NCBI GenBank assembly: GCA_963744935.1
Contig: CAVUVM010000008.1
Coordinates: 124,001 to 188,000, forward strand
DNA from: Bog-473 sp963744935
GTDB taxonomy: Bacteria; Actinomycetota; Acidimicrobiia; Acidimicrobiales; RAAP-2
DNA: 64,000 bases
Direction of reading: 5' to 3'
The first letter of the stretch is position 1, and every line of letters starts with the position of its first letter. Both the position numbers and the translations under genes were made by a program. The notes beneath the pieces were generated by a model. That model ran no database searches. It was not told the DNA's origin and saw only the letters and a program-made list of their open reading frames with translations. Shown piece by piece: positions 42,904 through 50,146 of this stretch.

Positions 42904-43791
42904 CTACGGCTCACCTCCGTCTTCCTCGAGTGCCCAGGCGACAACCGTGAGGTCGCGGTCGCCGAGCCCAAGATCGACGACCTGCTGCCACTCGTCGGCC
43001 AGGCTGGCAAGCGCCCGGAAGCGGTCATCGGTGGCCGCCTCGAGGGCGAGGTGCACGTCTTTCAACGCGAGAGATAGCGCGAATTGGACCGAAAAGTCAC
43101 CTTGGGCGATTCGTGGCAGTTTGGCGGCTTGCCATGGTGACACCAGCGGGTTGCCAGTCAACGCCTTCTCCACAGTCTCGGTCTGTAGTCCCAATCGACC
43201 GCCCAGCGCCACCGACGTGTTGACCGCCTCCGCTGCTAAAGCGAGCCATGCGTTGGCAACCAGCTTGAGTCGGGACCCAGTCCCAACCGGACCCACCCAG
43301 ATCGTTCGCTGGCCCAGCGCATCAAAGAGGGCCTCCAGGCGCGGGCCAGTCGCATCTGGGCCTGACGCAAAGATCGTCAACTGACCATTTTCTGCGGGCT
43401 CCTTGCTACCCGACACCGGCGCATCGATGAGGATGACGTCAGGACGCTCAGCATCCACCAGTGCTTTGACGCGCTCGATTCCTGCGACGCCGATCGTGCT
43501 CATCTGCACCCACACGGCGCCTGGGGCGAGTGCAGCCAGCATTCCCAGGTCCTGGGCTATCGACAAGACGACGTCAGCATCCGTCACCATCGTGACGACA
43601 ATGTCGGCTCTTCGCGCGGCATCGGCCGGTGTTTTGGCTGCCTCCGCGCCAAGCTCGGTGAGGTCCAGAGTTGCCTCAGGGTCGCGGTTCCAGACGATCG
43701 TCTCGATACCGGCGCGCAAGGCACTCGTTGCCATCGCGTGTCCCATCGTGCCGATGCCCAAGAACGCAACCGGCTCTTTCGCTGGGGCCAT
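42904..43791 (-). CDS. 3-hydroxyisobutyrate dehydrogenase-family oxidoreductase
   Basis: This 295-residue NAD(P)-dependent enzyme has the Rossmann motif GIGTMG (residues 12-17), the WNRDPE loop, the DAPVSGSKEPAENGQL substrate loop (residues 123-138), the catalytic Lys176 in GSRLKLVAN, and the KDVHLALE helix of the C-terminal domain. The DAPVSGSKEPAE pattern is closer to succinic-semialdehyde or glyoxylate reductases (GLYR) than to valine-pathway dehydrogenases. It is upstream of the aldo/keto reductase on the same strand, with 158 bases between, and is divergent from the DUF1275 gene. Confidence 0.87.
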   Translation of the reverse strand: MAPAKEPVAFLGIGTMGHAMATSALRAGIETIVWNRDPEATLDLTELGAEAAKTPADAARRADIVVTMVTDADVVLSIAQDLGMLAALAPGAVWVQMSTIGVAGIERVKALVDAERPDVILIDAPVSGSKEPAENGQLTIFASGPDATGPRLEALFDALGQRTIWVGPVGTGSRLKLVANAWLALAAEAVNTSVALGGRLGLQTETVEKALTGNPLVSPWQAAKLPRIAQGDFSVQFALSLALKDVHLALEAATDDRFRALASLADEWQQVVDLGLGDRDLTVVAWALEEDGGEP

Positions 43792-44083
43792 AGATTCTCC
43801 CCTCTCGACCTGGGTCCATTGCTAGACAGGCAATTATCAGCATCGCGCTCCCGGCATATCAACGCACCCCCATGGACCTCGCATCGCCCGCAGCAATGGG
43901 CTACCGACCGCTCGCTGGTTCGATAGTTCCGTGTCAGGCCCGGGACGAGGATTGTCACCAGTGCCAGCTCACTGCCATGGTTTGGACAACCCAAGGTCGG
44001 ACTTCAGATCACACTCAGTCGGACCTCAATTCAGCGTTGGTTGAGTGGGCGCCCACACTCGACTCACGAAAGGAGACCCCGGT
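43792..44083. other. Divergent intergenic region, no gene seen
   Basis: These 292 bases lie between the starts of the oxidoreductase and the DUF1275 gene. They should contain both promoters. An AT-richer patch near 43830-43860 is the likeliest site, but I see no convincing boxes. Confidence 0.4.
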
Positions 44084-44827
44084 ATGAGTAGCTTCCTCAT
44101 CGAGGCCAGGCAGACATTGGTGCCAGGCGCCGACCGATTCGGCCCACTACCGCCGCTCTTCATCGCATTGACGCTGGTCACCGGCCTCGTCGACGCGTTT
44201 AGCTATTTGGTTCTCGGTCATGTCTTCGTCGCGAATATGACTGGCAACGTCGTGTTCTTGGGGTTTGCAGTCGCCGGCGAGCACGGCTTCTCGATCGCCG
44301 CGTCTCTGGTTGCTTTGGTGTCATTCGGGCTGGGATCGATCCTCGGCGGGAGACTGATCACGAGGTATGGCGATCACCGCGGGCGTCACCTCGCTGCCGC
44401 GACAGCAATCCAGTCAGTCCTCTTGGCGACCGCCGTCGTCCTTGCTCTGGTCAGCTCGGCTCCTCCTCAGAGCGGCTACAAATATGCGCTCATCGTCGTC
44501 CTCAGCTTGGCCACGGGCGGCCAGAACGCTACCGCTCGCAAGCTGGCCCTGCCGGACTTGACGACAACTGTGCTCACCATGACCGTCACTGGTTTGGGAG
44601 CCGACAGCGCTCTCGGTGGAGGCCAAGGTTCCAAATCTGGTCGACGTCTGATCGCGATTGCAGCGATGTTCGTCGGCGCGCTGATCGGCGCGTTGCTCGT
44701 GCTGCACGTACGGATCGTGCTCCCTCTTGCCATTGCGCTCGTCATCACCGCGTTCGTCGCTTTGGGAAGCTACGTGGCGGGACGATCGGATCCGGAGTGG
44801 ACTCGCGCTCGAGATAGGACTGCTTGA
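44084..44827 (+). CDS. DUF1275 (YoaK-family) membrane protein
   Basis: The 247-residue integral membrane protein has six to seven predicted helices and the DUF1275 signatures: TGLVDAFSYLVLGHVFVANMTGNVVFLG near the N-terminus, LATGGQNATARKLALPDLTTTVLTMTVTGL in the middle, and GRRLIAIAAMFVGALIGALL. The family's transport or other function is not established. The ATG at 44084 has AAAGGAG 8 bases upstream, better than the upstream in-frame codon at 44045. Repeat copy D begins one base after its stop codon. Confidence 0.88.
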   Translation: MSSFLIEARQTLVPGADRFGPLPPLFIALTLVTGLVDAFSYLVLGHVFVANMTGNVVFLGFAVAGEHGFSIAASLVALVSFGLGSILGGRLITRYGDHRGRHLAAATAIQSVLLATAVVLALVSSAPPQSGYKYALIVVLSLATGGQNATARKLALPDLTTTVLTMTVTGLGADSALGGGQGSKSGRRLIAIAAMFVGALIGALLVLHVRIVLPLAIALVITAFVALGSYVAGRSDPEWTRARDRTA

Positions 44828-44828
44828 A

Positions 44829-44890
44829 AAAACACCTTCTGACCTGCTATAATTGAGCGAAGACGGGATTCGAACCCGCGGCCCTCTACC
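44829..44890 (-). repeat. tRNA 3'-end-like repeat, copy D
   Basis: On the minus strand this reads CCGCGGGTTCGAATCCCGTCTTCGCTCA, an intact T-arm with an acceptor-like end. TGACCTGC at 44839-44846 is shared with copies B and C. The anticodon region does not match tRNA-Gly, so only the T-arm half is shared. It lies directly between the DUF1275 and kinase-fusion genes and supplies spurious upstream codons to the latter's frame. Confidence 0.6.
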
Positions 44891-44966
44891 GCGTGCCTCG
44901 ATTGGGATACCACCACTCCCCGTGACGCGTGGACAGCCAGATCCTCCGAGGACTCTGGGAGGCAGC

Positions 44967-46403
44967 GTGGAATCACACAGTTCGACAACACCCACCGTGC
45001 GGGTGGCCGAGACGCACATCTCGATCCTGCTTTTTGTCGGAGACAGGGTCTACAAAATCCGTAAGCCCGTTCACTTCGGGTTTCTGGACTTTAGGGACCG
45101 CGCGAACCGCGCCTCCGACTGCCACCGCGAGGTCGAACTCAATCGTCGGTTGTCACCGGACGTATACATCGGCGTGGCCGACCTTGTCATGTCCGGCGAG
45201 CTCATTGACCATATGGTCGTGATGAAGGCGCTTCCCCAAGAGCGCCAGCTGGCTTCGCTGCTGCGTAGTGAGATTGCAATCGAGCCATGGCTTGACCGGG
45301 TTGCCGCCACCCTGTCGACCTTTCATGCAACCGCAACACGGAGTGTGGAAATTTCAGCGTCCGCCAGCCCATTGGCACTTGCACACAAGTGGAAGGAGAA
45401 TTTCGATGAGGTGTCGCAGCTCGATAACACCACGCTGGATCCTGCGGTCGAGACCGAGATCAGGAACCTCGTCGCTCGCTGGTTGAGCTCACACCGTGCC
45501 CTCCTTGAGACCCGAATCGCGGACGGGCATATCTGTGACGGTCACGGAGATCTGCAAGCTTCGGATGTCTTCTGTCTTGACGATGGAGTTCGTATCCTTG
45601 ACTGCCTCGAATTCTCGGACAGATTGCGTTGGGACGATGTGTGTGCCGACGTTGCTTTCATGGCAATGGACCTTGAGCGTCTTGGTCGTCCGGACGCGGC
45701 TCGCATGTTTGTAAAAGCGTACGAGCGTCATTCGGATACTCGTCTGCCCCCGTCCCTTCTGCACTTCCACATCGCGCTGCGTGCGTATGTGCGAGCCAAG
45801 GTGGCCTGCCTCAGCTCCGAGCAGAATGTGATGTCTGCGGATTCGGCTCGCGAGCTCCAGGTCTTGGCCCTCAAGCACCTCCGCAGTGCCCGGTCGACAC
45901 TTGTGCTGGTTGGGGGACTCCCCGGTACTGGGAAGAGCACTCTGGCGGCCGGGCTGGCAGAGGAGACCGGGTGGGTTCTCGTGCGTTCAGACGAGATCCG
46001 CCAACAACGACAGGCTGGACCCGATCGTTACGCACCCAAGGCCGTTGCTGCTGTGTACGACGAACTGCTCAGGACTGCGAAAGAACATCTTGAAAAGGAT
46101 GAGTCGGTCATTCTTGATGCATCCTGGCTCAGCGGCGAAGAGCGAGACAAGGCCGTCCATGTCGCACAAGAGACAAGAAAGGAACTCCTGTCGATTCTCT
46201 GTAGGTGCGAAGACGCCGTCGCAGCGGATCGGATCCGACGACGGCTTGAGCGCAGAGATGATGTTTCAGAAGCGACCGTCGCCGTGAGAGATGCGATGGC
46301 ATTGCATATGGACCCTTGGCCTACCGCGACCGTCATCGACACCTCGCATGCGGGGGCTTCGACGAACCTCGAGATCGCACTGCGCAGGTTGAGTGGTGAG
46401 TGA
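44967..46403 (+). CDS. APH-like kinase domain fused to AAA/zeta-like P-loop kinase (Rv2004c type)
   Basis: The 478-residue cytoplasmic protein has two parts. The N-terminal aminoglycoside-phosphotransferase-like domain (about 20-290) carries the Brenner-type motif HGDLQ (His193-Asp195) and the ILDCLEF metal-binding strand. The C-terminal kinase domain has Walker A GGLPGTGKS (316-324) and an RSDEIR segment. This is the layout of M. tuberculosis Rv2004c, a DosR-regulon protein of unknown substrate. Upstream in-frame codons are translated tRNA-half sequence, so I chose the GTG at 44967, with GGGAGG 4 bases upstream. No DosR-type box precedes this copy. A hairpin-forming inverted repeat follows the stop. 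Confidence 0.85.
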   Translation: MESHSSTTPTVRVAETHISILLFVGDRVYKIRKPVHFGFLDFRDRANRASDCHREVELNRRLSPDVYIGVADLVMSGELIDHMVVMKALPQERQLASLLRSEIAIEPWLDRVAATLSTFHATATRSVEISASASPLALAHKWKENFDEVSQLDNTTLDPAVETEIRNLVARWLSSHRALLETRIADGHICDGHGDLQASDVFCLDDGVRILDCLEFSDRLRWDDVCADVAFMAMDLERLGRPDAARMFVKAYERHSDTRLPPSLLHFHIALRAYVRAKVACLSSEQNVMSADSARELQVLALKHLRSARSTLVLVGGLPGTGKSTLAAGLAEETGWVLVRSDEIRQQRQAGPDRYAPKAVAAVYDELLRTAKEHLEKDESVILDASWLSGEERDKAVHVAQETRKELLSILCRCEDAVAADRIRRRLERRDDVSEATVAVRDAMALHMDPWPTATVIDTSHAGASTNLEIALRRLSGE

Positions 46404-46448
46404 CAAGCTGACCACCTAGAAATGACAAGTGCTTGTCGCGTCAGCTTG
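46404..46448 (+). terminator. Inverted repeat after the kinase-fusion gene
   Basis: CAAGCTGA (46404-46411) and TCAGCTTG (46441-46448) form an eight-base-pair stem. A second inverted repeat, GACAAG-TG-CTTGTC (46424-46437), is nested inside. It begins at the stop codon. It may act as a terminator between the convergent genes, or the inner palindrome may be a protein site. Confidence 0.45.
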
Positions 46449-46661
46449 AGAGTTGCCGACTTCTTCGCTCTCCTGGGGTGTTAGGAGCCCATGGCCCCCC
46501 TCGACTTCGGTTCGTTCGCGCACGGATCGCGCACGAAACGAAACCAAGTCGGCTGGGTGCGAGAAAGGAGTTAGGGAAGGCCAAGAAAGGGCAAACACTG
46601 GCTGCTGCTGACGGGAGCGCCAGTCCCTTCCAGGGTCTCGCTTCACCTGTACCACTGCGAT

Positions 46662-47573
46662 TCAGCTCTTGCATGAAGTCGCGGCCACCCAGCCAGCCGC
46701 ACCAGCGAGCCCCGCGTCGTCGCCCAGCCGCGATTTGACGATCGAAAGATCCGCCGGGTGATGCGCCGCTCGGCTCACAACGGTCGCTCGAACCGCCGAG
46801 AAGAAGTCCTCTTGCCGTCCGATCCCGCCCCCGACGACCACGATGCTCGGAGAGAAAGTCATGACGAGGTTGCATATACCGGCGGAACACGCGGCGATGG
46901 CGCGATTCACGATGTCGCGAGCCCGGCGATCCCCCACCGAGGCCGCTCCGATGATGGCTCGGGCATCGAGATCTCCGAGCCCTACTTCGGCAGCCTGGCG
47001 TGCCATGCCGCTGCCCGAGCCGAGCTCCTCGAGGGTGCCGGGTTGTCCCGCTCCCCATGCGTGCCAGTCGATCACGGTGTGCCCGACCTCGGCGATGGAA
47101 CGCCGGCCTCGCAGCAGCCGCCCTCTGTGGATGATGCCGGCGCCGATGCCGGTGGAGATTGTGAGGTACGCGACGTCGGCCGTGCCTACGCCCGCACCGA
47201 ATGCGGCCTCTCCAACCGCCGCGAGGTCAGCATCGTTGGCGATGTGGACCGGCAGTCCCAGGCGGCTCGTCAGCTCGTCGCTCGACAGCAACTCCGTCCA
47301 GGTCTCCGGGAGGTGGGGCGCCCAAAGGAGCCTTCCCGCGTCGTAGTCGACCGCGCCGGGGAGCCCCACGACCGCATGGCATGCGGTGTGCCGACCGCTC
47401 ATGCCTTTGACGATGCGAACCAGGTCTACGAGGGCTGCCGGGGCATCCTCATGGGCAGGCGTGGGAATGCATTGGTGGACCAGCACTTGTCCATGGTGGT
47501 CCACCAGCGCGGCTCGCATGTATGTGCCGCCGATGTCAGCCGCCAGGACAAGAACTTCCCTTTGGCTCACCAT
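46662..47573 (-). CDS. ROK-family sugar kinase lacking the zinc motif
   Basis: This 303-residue ROK kinase (glucokinase/N-acetylhexosamine kinase type) has ATP-binding ADIGGTYMRAAL, a VGLPGAVDYDAGRL block, catalytic NDADLAAVGEAAFGAG and phosphate-binding STGIGAGII. The usual zinc-binding CxCGxxGC motif is replaced by WGAGQPGTLEE, with no cysteines, so the fold must be stabilised differently. The ATG overlaps the end of the PfkB gene by seven bases, implying translational coupling. The sugar is not identifiable; a glucokinase-like role is the default. Confidence 0.88.
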   Translation of the reverse strand: MVSQREVLVLAADIGGTYMRAALVDHHGQVLVHQCIPTPAHEDAPAALVDLVRIVKGMSGRHTACHAVVGLPGAVDYDAGRLLWAPHLPETWTELLSSDELTSRLGLPVHIANDADLAAVGEAAFGAGVGTADVAYLTISTGIGAGIIHRGRLLRGRRSIAEVGHTVIDWHAWGAGQPGTLEELGSGSGMARQAAEVGLGDLDARAIIGAASVGDRRARDIVNRAIAACSAGICNLVMTFSPSIVVVGGGIGRQEDFFSAVRATVVSRAAHHPADLSIVKSRLGDDAGLAGAAGWVAATSCKS

Positions 47574-48565
47574 TGGCTCACGGCGTACGACTCGGGAGCG
47601 GCCTTGAGGTGGAGAAGCAGGTCCTCCTCATCAAGCAAGCCCGCCTGCGCACCGACCTCCTGGACGACTCTCATTCCGTTGATCGGGGCCCACCCGAGCG
47701 CATCCACGAGCGTGTATCCCTTCACCAGTGCGGCCAAGAAGGCCGAGGAGAAGGCGTCCCCTGCACCGGTGCGCTCCGTCGGCGGCGCCGGGTCTGGATA
47801 CGCGGGCACGCGGAGTCGTTGGGAACCGTCGTAGGCGTAGGCACCGTCCGGGCCGTCCGTGACGACAACGCACCGAGGTCCGAGCGCGTACAAGGACTCG
47901 AGGATGGCTGCCAGGTCGCCGTGATCTGCCCCCCCGATCGCAACGGCTTCCTCGCGGTTGCAGATCAGGATCTCCGTGCGTCGGTAGACCGCGCGCAGTG
48001 CTTCGACTCCCTGGGCGATCTGCACAGTCCCCGGTTGGAACATGAGGCGTACGGCCGGCTCCTCTTCGAGCCATTTCACGACTTGGTGGTAATAGTCCGC
48101 CCCTTCGGAACCGACCGAGCTCAAGTACACCCATGCAGGCACCTCACGGGGGCTCAGATGGGGCCAGTGATAGTCGTAAGACTCGTGGTGGACGAGGATC
48201 GTCCGATCCTGGTGATACCAGAGCACGAAGTTCTGGTTGCTGGGGTGTGAGGCGTCGAAACGCATCAGATGGGTGTCGATTCCCTCCCGGTGAAGGGCCG
48301 CCTGCATAGCATGCCCGATCGTGTCGTTCCCCACATGCGAGGCCAGAGCTGTCGGAACCCCGAGCCGCGCCAGCCCCACTGCGGCGTTCGCCGCGTTCCC
48401 ACCGGCCTCGACCGTGTGCGCAAAGTCGAAGGGGACCTTGCCTCCGTAGGGGAGGTCCAGCCAATGCCCGTCTTGGTCGTTCCAGGTCCGGATGTGCGCG
48501 TCAGACAGTCGGATGAAGATGTCCGTCGTCGCATCGCCGACGCAGAGCACCTCGTAGTGGGGCAT
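47567..48565 (-). CDS. PfkB-family carbohydrate kinase
   Basis: The 332-residue ribokinase-superfamily kinase has the N-terminal signature GGNAANAAVGLARLG (near residues 55-69) and the C-terminal signature GAGDAFSSAFLAAL with the catalytic Asp. Members phosphorylate fructose phosphates, ribose, adenosine or similar. The M. tuberculosis PfkB homologue Rv2029c is a DosR-regulon member. Here a DosR-like palindrome lies about 59 bases upstream of the ATG, with a weaker one 22 bases beyond it. The gene is followed without a gap by the ROK kinase, making a two-kinase operon. Confidence 0.9.
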   Translation of the reverse strand: MPHYEVLCVGDATTDIFIRLSDAHIRTWNDQDGHWLDLPYGGKVPFDFAHTVEAGGNAANAAVGLARLGVPTALASHVGNDTIGHAMQAALHREGIDTHLMRFDASHPSNQNFVLWYHQDRTILVHHESYDYHWPHLSPREVPAWVYLSSVGSEGADYYHQVVKWLEEEPAVRLMFQPGTVQIAQGVEALRAVYRRTEILICNREEAVAIGGADHGDLAAILESLYALGPRCVVVTDGPDGAYAYDGSQRLRVPAYPDPAPPTERTGAGDAFSSAFLAALVKGYTLVDALGWAPINGMRVVQEVGAQAGLLDEEDLLLHLKAAPESYAVSQW

Positions 48566-48601
48566 GTCTCCATGAGAACAGGAGCGCCAGGCGGCCTGCT
48601 A

Positions 48602-48615
48602 GGGACCTATCGGCC
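48602..48615. promoter_or_regulatory. Weak DosR-like half box upstream of pfkB operon
   Basis: GGGAC at 48602-48606 is followed after CTAT by the poor half CGGCC. It is spaced 22 bases (two helical turns) from the better box at 48624. I list it only because paired boxes at this spacing are common in DosR-type promoters. Confidence 0.3.
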
Positions 48616-48623
48616 ACGGTCTA

Positions 48624-48637
48624 GGGACTTTCGTCCT
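48624..48637. promoter_or_regulatory. DosR-like box upstream of PfkB-ROK operon
   Basis: GGGAC-TTTC-GTCCT matches the palindromic DosR core GGGAC-N4-GTCCC with one mismatch. It lies 59 bases upstream of the PfkB start. The downstream gene is homologous to a known DosR target. Confidence 0.55.
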
Positions 48638-48781
48638 CGAGTGGCCCATTTCGGCGGTGCGTGGCGACACCAGCGCGTACTCCGGCAACCATTCGGGCGC
48701 TTCCATGTCCGCCGCTCTCGATCGGACCGTCGCTGGCTCATGGTCGTGTCAAGAAGGCGTCCTCGAGGGACGACCTGACCC

Positions 48782-50023
48782 TCAGTCAAAGTCCCGATGC
48801 AGGCCGAGACGTCCCGCCGCTGCCGCGAGTTCCGAGCGAGCCCGGGGGTCGGCAACCTGATCGACGATCAGGTGAGCCTGCGCGTGCTGGGAGCGGCCGA
48901 AGAGCTCGGCGCACCCGTGCTCGCTCACGATGGCCGAATGCTGGAACGAAGTGACCGGGTTGTTGAGGATCGGAACAACGGTGGAGGTGTCGCTCTTGTG
49001 GTGCCAGGCGTGGAGAGCCACGATGGCGTGCCCTCCGATCGAGTGCAGGGCCCCGGTGACGAAGTCGGGCTGACCACCGAATCCTGAGTGGATCCGGTTG
49101 TCGACGAAGCTGGCGTTGGCCTGGGCGAAGAGGTCAACCTGCATGGCCGCGTTGATGGAGAGCATCGCCCTTTGCTCGGAAATGCGAGACGGGTCGTTGA
49201 CCGTCTCGGTACGTCGCATCCGGAGCCCGTCGTTCCGATCGGCCCACCTGTACAGATCGGGTGAGCCGATGAGAAACGAGCTCGTCACCGGGTGATCGGG
49301 GTCGAGGGCGCCGGCTCGGTGCAGCACGAGCACGCCGTCGCTGATCATCTCTGACCAGACTCGCAGGTTCCGCCGGCCCGACATCATGGTGGCGGCGACG
49401 GTGGGAATCTCTCCGATGCCCAATTGGAGCGTGGTTCCGTCCTTGGCGAAGCGGGCGACGCGCTCCCCGATGAGCTGCGCGGCGTCGTCGGCTGGTCCCG
49501 CAGCGGGCGACATCAGGGGTGTATCGACCTCGAGCGCCCCGTCAATGAGCTCGAGGGCAATCTCTCCATCGCCGAACGTATACGGCATGCGCGCGTTCAT
49601 CTGGGCGATAACCAGGCCGCCGCGGGCCCGGGCCTGCTCAATGGCGGCCGGCAGGACGTTGACCTCTATTCCGAGTGAGACCTTGCCTCCACGGGGCAAC
49701 GAGGTGTGGACGAGCACCGCGTCAACGGGTCGCACCGTGCTGAACAGCCGGGGCACCAGCGAAAGTCGCACCGGCAGATAGTCGAGCATGGGGTCGTGGC
49801 GCATGCCCGGCCCGACAAAGGGGGTTTCTGTGACAAACGCCGGGTTGGCGGAGAACCCGTCGTGTGCGTTGAGTTGGAAGACCCGGCATCGGTCGCGGGC
49901 AACGAGCAGGGCGTCGATCAGGGTGACCGGGTTGGCCGAGTTCCCCGAGATGACCACGCGTGGCTCTTCCAGATCGAGGTCGCGCAACAGTGCCACGACC
50001 TCTTCGAAGGTCAGCCTCTTCAT
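48782..50023 (-). CDS. Acetyl-CoA hydrolase/CoA-transferase family protein
   Basis: The 413-residue enzyme belongs to the 4-hydroxybutyrate CoA-transferase/acetyl-CoA hydrolase family. It has a GIGEIPTVAATMM block, the catalytic glutamate Glu225 in SEMISDGV, and the C-terminal FGGQPDFVTGALHSIGG segment that closes the active site. It would move CoA between acyl-CoA and acetate or another acid, or release acetate with energy conservation. A much longer open frame exists upstream, but homology begins at the ATG at 50023, and the upstream part overlaps PEP synthase. A perfect DosR-like box lies 38 bases upstream. Confidence 0.9.
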   Translation of the reverse strand: MKRLTFEEVVALLRDLDLEEPRVVISGNSANPVTLIDALLVARDRCRVFQLNAHDGFSANPAFVTETPFVGPGMRHDPMLDYLPVRLSLVPRLFSTVRPVDAVLVHTSLPRGGKVSLGIEVNVLPAAIEQARARGGLVIAQMNARMPYTFGDGEIALELIDGALEVDTPLMSPAAGPADDAAQLIGERVARFAKDGTTLQLGIGEIPTVAATMMSGRRNLRVWSEMISDGVLVLHRAGALDPDHPVTSSFLIGSPDLYRWADRNDGLRMRRTETVNDPSRISEQRAMLSINAAMQVDLFAQANASFVDNRIHSGFGGQPDFVTGALHSIGGHAIVALHAWHHKSDTSTVVPILNNPVTSFQHSAIVSEHGCAELFGRSQHAQAHLIVDQVADPRARSELAAAAGRLGLHRDFD

Positions 50024-50060
50024 GCGCAGCAGTCTCACAAATGCACCACGGCAACAAACA

Positions 50061-50074
50061 GGGACGTTGGTCCC
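50061..50074. promoter_or_regulatory. DosR-like box between CoA-transferase and PEP synthase
   Basis: GGGAC-GTTG-GTCCC is a perfect core palindrome. It lies 38 bases from the CoA-transferase start and 73 bases from the PEP synthase start, in the 123-base divergent gap, so it could control both. A further GGGAC half site occurs at 50097-50101. Confidence 0.65.
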
Positions 50075-50146
50075 TATCGAAATCCATCCTTGATCAGGGA
50101 CGATGAGAAGAGACGGTGTGGCCGGTCCGGCCGAAAGGGTGAAGGC

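Noticed and set aside
48768..48781. GGGAC-GACC-TGACC as a DosR-like box near the CoA-transferase end
   Set aside because: The second half matches poorly and it lies at a gene end, not before a start.
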